Shown here piece after piece: positions 1 through 7,999 of a DNA stretch of 64,000 bases. The stretch lies in the NCBI GenBank assembly GCA_964445695.1, contig CAYULF010000001.1, forward strand, positions 310,001-374,000, written 5' to 3'. A model generated the notes under the pieces. It was not told the origin of the DNA. It made no database searches and saw only the letters and a list, made by a program, of their open reading frames with translations. Positions within the stretch are counted from its first letter, which is position 1. Each line of letters opens with the position of its first letter. The stretch comes from JAUIKM01 sp964445695 (lineage in GTDB: Bacteria; Bacteroidota; Ignavibacteria; Kapaibacteriales; UBA7675). The position numbers were made by a program, and so were the translations under genes.

Positions 1-1323
1 CACGGCCAGCACGACCACCAATCGCTGTTGCGCCCGGAACTGCATCGCGGCCTGCTGGACCGCCTGGCAGAGACCGAAGCAGCCCAGGAGCGCTACCGCA
101 CCGCCTACCGCACACTGACCGCCTCCGCCCGCGAACTTAAAACCCTTACCGAGCGCGAACGTGAGTTGCGCTCTCAGGAAGAATTCAGTCGCTTCCGCCT
201 GCGCGAGATCGAAGACGTCGATCCCGGTGAAAACGAACTGGAAGAACTTGAGCAAGACATCAAGCTGCGCGAAAATGCCGAGTTGATTTTTGAGCAGACA
301 CAGGTCATCGCCGATCAGCTGTACGAAAACGACGGCGCGGTTCACGATGTCCTCTCCGGCCTGCGCGACAAACTCGAAGACCTCAGCGAGCTCGATCCGG
401 AATTCGCCGCCCAGCGCGACGAATGCAACAGCGCACTTGTCGCCGTCGAGGAAATTGCCCGTTTTGCCCGCGCCTACAACGACGCGATCGACTTTGACCG
501 CGAGCGGCTGGAGGAAATGCGCGAGCGCTCGCTGCAGTTGCAGGCGCTGCGCAAGCGCTTCGGCACCATGAAGGAAGTCTTCAGCGAACGCGCGCGCCTG
601 CGCGAGGAATTGCGCCTCACCGAGCATTTTGAAGAAGAAATCGCCGCCTGCCGCGGGAGGATCGACGCAGCACGCGAAGACGTCGCCCGGCGCGGCGCTG
701 AATTGAGCAAAATGCGCCGTGCGACGGGTCAGAAGCTGGCGCAGTCCGTAGCGCGCAGCATGCGCGAGCTGGGAATCAAACACGCGCAGTTTGAAGTGCG
801 CATCGGCCACAATGAAGCCGCGGGCGACGACGGCGTGTGGGTCAAAAACGGCGGGAAAAAGGTTCAGGCATGGAATCACGGCCTGGACACGGTGGAGTTC
901 TACGTGGCCACCAACCCCGGCATGGATGTTCGCCCGCTGGCCAAAACGGCGTCGGGCGGCGAAATCTCGCGCATTATGCTGGCGCTCAAGTCCATGGTCG
1001 CCGCCGGCGATCACGTCGCCACGCTGGTCTTTGATGAAATCGACACGGGCATCAGCGGCGGTATCGCGCAGAAGGTCGGTCGCGCAATGAAATCGCTGGC
1101 CGGTAGCCGTCAGATTCTGTCAATTACACATCTGCCGCAAATAGCGGCGCTCGCCGACCGTCATATTTTAGTCCGTAAGGAAAACAAAAAAGGCCTGGTC
1201 AAAGTGCATGTCCAGTCCCTCGAAAGCGACGATCGTACGCGTGAAGTCGCCCGCTTGCTGAGCGGAGAAAAAATTTCGGATGCCTCGTTGGCCAGCGCCC
1301 GCGAGCTGATGTTGGTTGAGTAA
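1..1323 (+). CDS. recN: DNA repair protein RecN, 5'-truncated by the window edge
   Basis: RecN is an SMC-like ATPase that acts early in recombinational repair of double-strand breaks. The reading frame is open from base 1 and starts with the HGQHDHQSLL stretch typical of RecN just before its coiled coil, so the N-terminal Walker A half lies outside the window. A long Glu/Arg-rich coiled coil follows. The C-terminal ATPase half has the ABC signature (TASGGEISRIMLALK, around 960), Walker B (LVFDEIDTGISGG, around 1030) and the His switch (SITHLPQIAALAD). The stop is TAA at 1321. The next gene follows on the same strand after about 107 bases. Family assignment is firm. Confidence 0.96.
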   Translation, partial: HGQHDHQSLLRPELHRGLLDRLAETEAAQERYRTAYRTLTASARELKTLTERERELRSQEEFSRFRLREIEDVDPGENELEELEQDIKLRENAELIFEQTQVIADQLYENDGAVHDVLSGLRDKLEDLSELDPEFAAQRDECNSALVAVEEIARFARAYNDAIDFDRERLEEMRERSLQLQALRKRFGTMKEVFSERARLREELRLTEHFEEEIAACRGRIDAAREDVARRGAELSKMRRATGQKLAQSVARSMRELGIKHAQFEVRIGHNEAAGDDGVWVKNGGKKVQAWNHGLDTVEFYVATNPGMDVRPLAKTASGGEISRIMLALKSMVAAGDHVATLVFDEIDTGISGGIAQKVGRAMKSLAGSRQILSITHLPQIAALADRHILVRKENKKGLVKVHVQSLESDDRTREVARLLSGEKISDASLASARELMLVE

Positions 1324-1430
1324 AACAAGGCAGCGTTTTGCCGCACGCACGAATCCAAATCCGGGCGCGCAGATAAAACGTTAAATGTTTTTTGGCCTGC
1401 AAGGCTGTTAACAATTTCCGGCGGAACCGT

Positions 1431-2042
1431 ATGAGTACTGTCCCCTACAACATGACTTTTCTCTCGCGCACGGAATTGGTGGCCGCACTTAAACACCGCA
1501 TCAATCCGGTCGAGTTAACAAAGGTGGAAAGCGCCTACGAACTGGCGGAGAACGTCCACGCACCGCTGGACCGCAAAGACGGCAGCCCCTGGTTTTACCA
1601 CATCACCCGCGTCTGCGGCATCGTCCTGAACGAACTTAACATTTACGACACCGACTCCCTCTGCGCCTCGCTGCTGCACGACGTGCTGGAGGATTCGGAG
1701 ACCGTGTCGAAGAACGTCCTGGAATACAATTTCGGCTCATATGTGGCTTACATCGTTGAAACGCTGACGAAGGACCTGAGCCGACAGCGCGAACTGCCCG
1801 ACGTGGTGGATCGCGAACACGTGGAACAACTGCGCCACGCCAGCCAGGACTGCGTGCTGATTCGTCTGGCGGCGCGCCTGGACAACTTCCGCTGTCTGGA
1901 GTTTAACCTTAAACGCAATCCGATTAAGTACGTTAACGATACAATTGAGCGCTACACGCCGCTGGCGCGCAATTCCAACGACGCCAATCTGCGCTACCTG
2001 GTAGATCAGCTGCAGAAAGAGGGTTCCAAGTTTTTCTCGTGA
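1431..2042 (+). CDS. Small HD-domain protein related to the (p)ppGpp hydrolase domain of SpoT/Rel
   Basis: A 203-residue protein consisting of little more than an HD domain. It has the order seen in Rel/SpoT and Mesh1-type hydrolases: an early His in WFYHITRVCGIVLNEL, then LLHDVLEDSE (the HD pair and ED motif), then IRLAARLDNFRCL. In active Rel/SpoT enzymes the last motif reads LADRLHNMR and its Asp is a metal ligand; here that position is Ala. The protein may therefore be a weakened or non-hydrolytic relative, which is inference. There is no synthetase or TGS domain. I chose ATG 1431, preceded by GGCGGA, over an in-frame start at 1392. Confidence 0.75.
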   Translation: MSTVPYNMTFLSRTELVAALKHRINPVELTKVESAYELAENVHAPLDRKDGSPWFYHITRVCGIVLNELNIYDTDSLCASLLHDVLEDSETVSKNVLEYNFGSYVAYIVETLTKDLSRQRELPDVVDREHVEQLRHASQDCVLIRLAARLDNFRCLEFNLKRNPIKYVNDTIERYTPLARNSNDANLRYLVDQLQKEGSKFFS

Positions 2043-2063
2043 TGTTAACTTGTTTAAGTCGCC

Positions 2064-2453
2064 TTATTCTTCCGTGACAAGCGTCACAATCACGGAATTC
2101 TGATCGACGTCCAGCTCCAGCTCATAGGTGTAGTTGCCGACGTCGAGCGGATCGTAAATCGAGTAGTCGGCCGGCGTAAACTGATACACTTCGCCTTCCG
2201 CTTCAATAGTCACTCCAACCACCGGATAGGCCTCATCCACCTCGCGAAAGCGCGTTTCCTCATTGGCCGCAAGTGCGCCATAGACTTCCTGACGACCATC
2301 GCGAAATTCCAGCACCAGCGATGAAAATGCCGTTGTTGACAGGTTGTGGGCCCGGACAAACAGCGCCGGCGTTCCAACTGGGTCGGATTCATCGGCACAG
2401 GAAACGGTCAAAATCAGTCCCAGAACACAACACAGAATCCACATACGCTTCAT
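2064..2453 (-). CDS. Small putative lipoprotein of unknown function
   Basis: A 129-residue protein with a signal sequence and lipobox-like end (LILTVSCADES, Cys about residue 19), so probably anchored in a membrane and exposed to the periplasm or surface. The mature part is acidic and rich in beta-strand-like alternation (LVLEFRDG, VVGVTIEAEGEVYQF, YTYELELDV). I recognise no family. It is convergent with the HD-domain gene, 21 bases between stops, and has no partner upstream, where a 1.2 kb non-coding stretch begins. Confidence 0.7.
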   Translation of the reverse strand: MKRMWILCCVLGLILTVSCADESDPVGTPALFVRAHNLSTTAFSSLVLEFRDGRQEVYGALAANEETRFREVDEAYPVVGVTIEAEGEVYQFTPADYSIYDPLDVGNYTYELELDVDQNSVIVTLVTEE

Positions 2454-2904
2454 CTCTCCACCCTTTCAGATCAGTCGAATACGATGCCGCAAATTACTAA
2501 ATGCTGTCAAATGACGCCTGATTGAGCGGACCGATTCAACAAAAACGCGGAAAAGCCACGTTCCACCGTAGCGGATCGCAGCTTTTCCGTATCACACCCA
2601 CACATCTTCTCTTGCCTGGCATCGCCCGCCGTCGGTGTCGGCCTGGCGGGCGCGACTCAAATTCTATCTCGTTTCTGTTGTGCACTACAAAATCTCCGGC
2701 GCAAAAGTTGGCGGATCGTTGGCGGTCGTGTTTTTTTTGGGGCTGGTTCGGGATGGGACGGCGGCGGCGCGGCGCTTCAATACTGGATGCGGCGGACCCT
2801 GCATTTTTTTTGCGATCAGCCGGAAATTCGCTCTTCAGGTCTCTGAGTCTTCGGTCTCTTTCTTCGGAACGCGATTTCTTCAGACTGGATTTTGGGCACT
2901 GGAA

Positions 2905-3050
2905 AGCGCTTTGATTGTTTGCCTCGCGATTGTTGGCTGTTCGACTGTGCTTTGTTTGCTTCGCGCTTACCCGCTTCTCATGGTTCCCTTGTCGCTTTGA
3001 GCCGCTTGCGCGCCTCAGGCTCGCTTGATTTTTTGTTTGCCACCGAGTGC
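2905..3050 (-). repeat. Dispersed intergenic repeat, reverse-oriented copy
   Basis: Read on the reverse strand, about 2998-3045 gives AATCAAGCGAGCCTGAGGCG followed by CGCAAGCGGCTCAAAGCG. This matches the right arm of the copies at 21745-21790, 26955-27003 and 30412-30465. The left arm is less clear, so the outer boundary is approximate. Confidence 0.55.
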
Positions 3051-3556
3051 GGGGCTCAGCTGATTGCGGCCGGCTCAAAGACCTGCGGCTGAGCACTCAA
3101 AACTGAGGCACAGGTGCGTCGAAGGAGGCGCAGATTCTGCCTTCAGCCACTGTGGGAAACGGACGCTTTCACCCAACTTCAAATGCGATAGTTCGGAAAT
3201 ACGGCCCGCTTGTCCGCAAATTCTCAACGCTCAGTTTTTTAGCCATTGACTTCCGCATGCGGTGTTGCACCCTGTTCTCAAAACAGGCCGACGTCTGCGG
3301 CGGAAACACACAATTCCCGGTCGATTTGCGGCCACACAACCTCACGTGAACAACAAATGCAAGCAACAACAGGAGCAGAATGACAGACATGAAGCCGCCA
3401 GACTTCAGCCCCAAAAACGAACAAAAGGAAAAAGCAAGCCGTCGGCGTGGAACAGCCGCGGCGAAGCATTGCAAGCGTCGAGCAGTCAGATGTTCAATTA
3501 TCCTGCAGTGAAGTCCGAAGATCGGTCAGTTCAGATAACCGTCAAAAAAGGGAGGG

Positions 3557-3580
3557 AAAAAGCCGGCGGCCCTGCGGCCG
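3557..3580 (-). terminator. Candidate terminator downstream of the ptsN-like gene
   Basis: On the reverse strand CGGCC-GCAG-GGCCG forms a short G+C hairpin, followed after five bases by a run of five T. It lies about 50 bases past the stop at 3627. The stem is only 5 bp, so support is modest. Confidence 0.35.
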
Positions 3581-3626
3581 AAAAAGCCAAAAAGGTGGTG
3601 AGAAATCAGCCTGGAACGCGCAAAAT

Positions 3627-4097
3627 CTAAAGGTCAAGTTTGCGGGATTCCTCGTCGTCGATGCAGTCGTAGAGCTCCTGCGCGCTGCCGGCGGAAGCCA
3701 GCCTGGTCCTGAATTCGGGGTCGGTCATCAGTCGGGAAATGCGCGAAAGCAAACGGAGATGCGCGCTGAATGCATCCTCGGGGCCAACCAGCATAATCAC
3801 AATTCGCACCGGCTGGTTGTCGAGCGACTGGTAATCAACCGGTTGCGACAGCGTAAGAAGCGCCGCCGAAGTTTTGTTGACCGCATTGGTCTTGGCGTGA
3901 GGCACGGCAAAACCCTGCCCCACACCTGTCGACATAATCTCTTCGCGCTTGAAAATAACGTCGCGAACCTTCTCGATGTCCGTGACCACTCCGGCTTTGC
4001 CGATTAGGTCGACCAGATGCAGCAAGACGTCGTTTTTGCTGTCGAGATCGACGTTGGCGTCGATCGACTCGATATTCAGTGCGTCGGCAATCCGCAT
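3627..4097 (-). CDS. PTS EIIA component of the fructose/nitrogen type (PtsN-like)
   Basis: A 156-residue single-domain EIIA protein. The phosphorylatable His lies in GVGQGFAVPHAKT, preceded by the FKREEIMSTG segment typical of the PtsN/FruA EIIA fold. No EIIB, EIIC, HPr or EI gene is in the window, so a regulatory phosphoacceptor role is more likely than sugar uptake (inference). It starts 64 bases after the stop of the sugar nucleotidyltransferase/phosphomutase gene on the same strand, so the two are probably co-transcribed. Length is normal for the family. Confidence 0.88.
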   Translation of the reverse strand: MRIADALNIESIDANVDLDSKNDVLLHLVDLIGKAGVVTDIEKVRDVIFKREEIMSTGVGQGFAVPHAKTNAVNKTSAALLTLSQPVDYQSLDNQPVRIVIMLVGPEDAFSAHLRLLSRISRLMTDPEFRTRLASAGSAQELYDCIDDEESRKLDL

Positions 4098-4161
4098 AAG
4101 GTATTCGGCCAGAGATTCGGTTCGAAAAATTGCATGCCGCGTCGACGGTCACGCCGACGGA

Positions 4162-6663
4162 TTATTGGTCGCGCCAGCCCGCTACCCGTCCGGCGTAGTG
4201 ATCGGCAAACTCGTCGGCCAGCGTCTGGCTGTCCGCCTCCGCAATGACGTGGAATATCGCCTTCTCGCGGTCGGGCAGCAGCAGGACGGAGCGCTCTCCG
4301 TCAAATACCTTGACGCCGTCGATGAGTTGGCGATCCTTGCCCTCACTGTATTCCATCGCCTCGCGCATGACCGTGCCTTTGCTCTCCCACGGACATGGAA
4401 TTTCCCGACGCGACTGCGCCCTGACGGGAATCATGTCGTCTACTTCGGCCAGGGTTTTGCCGCTGAGCGCCAGCATCTCGAGAATCTTTCCGGCTGTGAA
4501 CATCGCGTCCGCCGCAAAGAAAAAGTCGGCAAAGATAAATCCGGCGCGCGTGCCGCCGACGTACAGAACGCCGTCGGTAAGCGTCGCTTCCATCATGGCC
4601 GAATGCGAATTTTTAACGCGCAGCACCTCGACGTCGTGTTCCGCCGCCATCATGTCGATTTCACCTGTCGCCGAGACGGGGACGGCAATTTTGTAGGGCT
4701 CGCGGTCGGCGTGCGTCAGCAGGAACAGCTTGGTGACGATCGATACCAGGCGCTGTGAGGAATACCAGCGTCCGCTGGAATCGACAAGTGCGATTTTTTC
4801 AACCGCCGGCTCGATGATGACGCCCAGCTCGAGGTGCAACGACTCCATCAATGTGCTGAGTTCTGCCTGGGCGCGCTCGGTGTCCTCCTGCGTGCGCGTG
4901 GAGCGCTCGGGATCGACATAGGCATTGAGGCCAATTGCCGAGCAGTTGAGCTCGCCCAGAATGCGCGGGAATATTGCGGCCGACATGCCGTAAGAGTAGT
5001 CGACGGCAATGCTGAAATTGCGCTGTTTGATTGCGGCAACATTCAGATTGCTGCGGAAGCGCTCCAGATAACTTACATAAGTGCGCTCCGGGTAATGGAT
5101 GATACCGATCTTGTCCGACGCAACGCGCTTGATGTCTTCGCCAAAAAAGAGGCGTTCGATTTTTTTGGTCTGCGCGGTCTTGAAGTCTCGACCTTCGGAA
5201 TTCATCAGGATGATGTCGATGTGCTTCGGCAGGTGCGGCGAACGGCGAACGTGAATTCCGCCGACGGCGCTCCCGTCCATCATGCGCTGACGCGTCAGCG
5301 GCAGGGGCAGATCCTGCACGTCCGTGACATTGACGCCGACCGACATCAGACCGGTTGTAATGGCGCGTTTGACCATTCGCGAAGCCGGATTGGCGTCGCG
5401 ACCGGCGACAACCGTAGCGCCCGCGCCGAGCGAGTTACCCAGAGCCGCGCCGAATTTGGCGCCGAACTCGGGAATCATTTCAATATTGGACAGACCGGTG
5501 ACGCGCGCGTTTGAGAACAGCTCGCGCAGCCACTTCTCTTCCTGAACCATACTGCGCGTTACAATGGCATATGGCTCGACCTGTTTGTTCGGCCAGAGTT
5601 TAATGTTCGAATGCAGCGCGGCATAGTCGCCGATTTCACAGGCGTCGGCGATGAAAACGTTTTCCGCGATGGTCACGTGATCGCCGATGCGGGTGTCGTC
5701 GCAGACAACGTCGGCGGTCAATTCCGCCTGAACGCCGATGTGCACGCGGTTCCAGATGATCGAATTGACGATGCGCGCGCCCGCGCCGATAGTCACGCCG
5801 TCGCCAATGACCGAATCCGTAATCTGCGCGCCCGCGCCGATCTTGCTGTTCTCGCCGATCAGAATATTGCCGTTCAGTTGAGCCGAGTCGTCTACGTCGG
5901 CCGATTCGGCGATGTACGCGCCGCCCTGTTTGCGACCTTTGTGCTGAACCTGTACGCGACCGGCCAGAGCGTCGTCGTGCGCCTCCTGATACTGATTGAG
6001 GTTGCCGACGTCGGCCCAATAGCCTTCGGCGACGTAACCGTAGAGCGCCAGATTCTTCTCGAGCATCATCGGAAAGAGATCTTTCGAGAAGTCAAATTCT
6101 TTCTGGTAGGGAATCAGGTCGAGCACTTCGGGCTCGAGAATGTAGATGCCCGTATTTATCGTGTCGGTGAACACCTCGCCCCAGGACGGTTTTTCCAGAA
6201 AGCGTGTTATGCGGCCTTCGTCGTCCGTCATCACGATGCCGAACTGCAGCGGCACCTGGGCTTTTGTTAAAACAATGGTCGCCTGCGCTTTTTTACTCTG
6301 GTGAAATGCGAGCGCTTCCTCAAGGTTAAAATCCGTCAGCACGTCGCCGCTGATAATGATAAATCGCTCGTCGAGTTTGTCGGCGGCGTAGCGCACGGCG
6401 CCGGCGGTACCGTAGTCGGCCTGCGCCAGCTTGTATTCCATGTTAACATCAAAAGCGGCGCCGTTACCGAAATAACCGGTAATCTTTTCGGGCTGGTAGT
6501 ACAGCAATGACAGAACGTCGGTGATGTTGTGCCGTTTGAGCAGGTTGACGATGTGCTCCATCATCGGAACATTCAACATCGGAACCATCGGCTTGGGCAG
6601 GTTGCTCGTGATCGGACGCAGGCGCGTTCCAAAACCGCCGGCCATTATTACCGCTTTTTTCAT
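4162..6663 (-). CDS. Bifunctional sugar-1-phosphate nucleotidyltransferase / phosphomannomutase-like protein
   Basis: An 833-residue fusion. Residues 1-240 are a nucleotidyltransferase of the ManC/RfbA fold with the signature KAVIMAGGFGTRLRP and the acceptor GDVLTDFN. Residues about 250-370 carry hexapeptide left-handed beta-helix repeats (GENSKIGAGAQITDSVIGDG and on). From about 380 to the end is an alpha-D-phosphohexomutase domain with GGIHVRRSPH. The usual catalytic phosphoserine loop is replaced by VAGRDANPASRMVKRA, as in other members of this fusion family, so the mutase activity should not be assumed. The expected role is activated-sugar supply for surface polysaccharide or glycans. It precedes the ptsN-like gene and is divergent from the epimerase gene. 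Confidence 0.88.
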   Translation of the reverse strand: MKKAVIMAGGFGTRLRPITSNLPKPMVPMLNVPMMEHIVNLLKRHNITDVLSLLYYQPEKITGYFGNGAAFDVNMEYKLAQADYGTAGAVRYAADKLDERFIIISGDVLTDFNLEEALAFHQSKKAQATIVLTKAQVPLQFGIVMTDDEGRITRFLEKPSWGEVFTDTINTGIYILEPEVLDLIPYQKEFDFSKDLFPMMLEKNLALYGYVAEGYWADVGNLNQYQEAHDDALAGRVQVQHKGRKQGGAYIAESADVDDSAQLNGNILIGENSKIGAGAQITDSVIGDGVTIGAGARIVNSIIWNRVHIGVQAELTADVVCDDTRIGDHVTIAENVFIADACEIGDYAALHSNIKLWPNKQVEPYAIVTRSMVQEEKWLRELFSNARVTGLSNIEMIPEFGAKFGAALGNSLGAGATVVAGRDANPASRMVKRAITTGLMSVGVNVTDVQDLPLPLTRQRMMDGSAVGGIHVRRSPHLPKHIDIILMNSEGRDFKTAQTKKIERLFFGEDIKRVASDKIGIIHYPERTYVSYLERFRSNLNVAAIKQRNFSIAVDYSYGMSAAIFPRILGELNCSAIGLNAYVDPERSTRTQEDTERAQAELSTLMESLHLELGVIIEPAVEKIALVDSSGRWYSSQRLVSIVTKLFLLTHADREPYKIAVPVSATGEIDMMAAEHDVEVLRVKNSHSAMMEATLTDGVLYVGGTRAGFIFADFFFAADAMFTAGKILEMLALSGKTLAEVDDMIPVRAQSRREIPCPWESKGTVMREAMEYSEGKDRQLIDGVKVFDGERSVLLLPDREKAIFHVIAEADSQTLADEFADHYAGRVAGWRDQ

Positions 6664-6997
6664 GTGCTCACATCGCTTTTGAGGGATTAAACAAAACGAC
6701 TTTTGAAAGGAGCAGTCGACGCTTCACCGCACAGGTCCGGCCGCGGAGCCCTGCGGGCGCCGGAACGGTCGGAGAGGTGTTCCGTCGGTTTGCATACACT
6801 GGAGGAAATGCCCGCAGAATCGGGCGTTCCAAGTGAAACGTGGACCGGCGAATATATGATTTTTTGCCAAGACGAGGGCAGCACCGCACTGGCCGTCGGC
6901 TTTTTCTTGTGACGGCAACGCACTATTTTTGCGACCGTTGACGTTGTGCTCTCACAATGCTTCACAGTCCGGGAAACAGCTCGAGGAATTCCGCCCC
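6664..6997. other. Divergent intergenic region
   Basis: A 334-base spacer between the starts of the nucleotidyltransferase (reverse) and the epimerase (forward); it must contain both promoters. Short frames on both strands overlap and show no family features. No operator or repeat is evident. Confidence 0.5.
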
Positions 6998-7981
6998 ATG
7001 CAAGCTCTGGTAACAGGTGCAACCGGCTTTGTCGGCAGCCATGTAGCCGAACATTTATTGCGCCGCGGCTATGCCGTCCGCTGCCTGACGCGCGCAACCA
7101 GCAGCCTGCGCTGGCTGGAAACACTGGATGTGCGCCGCGTGGAAGGTTCGCTCTCCGATGCCGAGTCGCTGCGGCCGGCGGTACGCGACGCCGATCTGAT
7201 CGTTCACTGCGCAGGCCTGACGGCCGCGCGCGACGAAGCCGAGTTCATGCGCGGCAATCGCGACGGTACACGTAACCTGCTGGACGCGGTGCGCCGCGAA
7301 AACCCGCCGCTCAAGCGCTTCCTGCACGTAAGTAGTATGGCCGTCGCCGGCCCGGCGACTTCGCTCGACAGCCCGCGGCGCGAGAACATGCCCAACGACC
7401 CCATTACAACATATGGCCGCAGTAAAAAAGCCGCGGAAGAAGTGGTGACGGCCGCCGACGACATACCCTGGACCATCGTCCGCCCTCCCGCCGTCTACGG
7501 CCCGCGCGACACGGCAATCCTGAGTTTTTTCCAGACGGTCAACAAAGGCCTGGTTCCGCTGATCGGATTCGATGAGAAGTACGTCAGCCTTGTCTACGTC
7601 GACGATCTGGCGCGAGGCATTATCGATGCGGCCGAGTCCGACAACACACGCGGACAGACTTATTACGTCAGTTCCGACGAATTCTATACCTGGCCGCAGA
7701 TCGGCAACGTCACCGCGGCAGCGCTGGGACGCGACTCCTTCCGGACGCTGCGGCTGCCGCATCCCCTGGTGAAGACAATTGCCGGTATTTCCGGCTTTTT
7801 TGGCCGCTTCGCCAAAAAGCCGCCGGTGCTCGACTTCGAGAAAGGCCGCGACATCGTCCAGACATACTGGATCTGCTCGACAGAGAAGGCGCGCCAGGAC
7901 TTCGGCTACAATCAGCAGTGGAGTCTGGAAGACGGCATCGCAGCAACAGCTAAGTTTTACCGCGATGCGGACTGGCTTTAA
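6998..7981 (+). CDS. NAD-dependent epimerase/dehydratase (extended SDR)
   Basis: A 327-residue extended short-chain dehydrogenase. The Rossmann motif GATGFVGSH is at residues 7-15, the catalytic segment has SSMAVAG and then TYGRSKKAAEE (YxxxK), followed by IVRPPAVYGPRD, as in nucleotide-sugar or 3-beta-HSD-type epimerases. ATG 6998 with GAGGAATT upstream gives a start flush with the Rossmann fold; the longer frame from 6929 adds unrelated sequence. The next gene begins 18 bases after the stop. The substrate cannot be told; the neighbouring nucleotidyltransferase makes a nucleotide sugar possible. Confidence 0.88.
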   Translation: MQALVTGATGFVGSHVAEHLLRRGYAVRCLTRATSSLRWLETLDVRRVEGSLSDAESLRPAVRDADLIVHCAGLTAARDEAEFMRGNRDGTRNLLDAVRRENPPLKRFLHVSSMAVAGPATSLDSPRRENMPNDPITTYGRSKKAAEEVVTAADDIPWTIVRPPAVYGPRDTAILSFFQTVNKGLVPLIGFDEKYVSLVYVDDLARGIIDAAESDNTRGQTYYVSSDEFYTWPQIGNVTAAALGRDSFRTLRLPHPLVKTIAGISGFFGRFAKKPPVLDFEKGRDIVQTYWICSTEKARQDFGYNQQWSLEDGIAATAKFYRDADWL

Positions 7982-7999
7982 TCGACGGGCGGAACCGGC

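Larger units (their letters stand above)
2454..3626. other. 1.2 kb intergenic region without a convincing gene
   Basis: Open frames here are short, overlap each other on both strands and lack family motifs. The stretch holds a copy of the dispersed repeat in reverse orientation (about 2905-3050), a T-run followed by a G-rich block (about 2728-2780) that may be the partner motif of that repeat in reverse, and a candidate terminator for the ptsN-like gene near 3557-3580. Confidence 0.6.

Noticed and set aside
5611..6270. Long forward frames opposite the nucleotidyltransferase/phosphomutase gene
   Set aside because: They are antisense shadows of a high-G+C gene with clear family motifs on the other strand.
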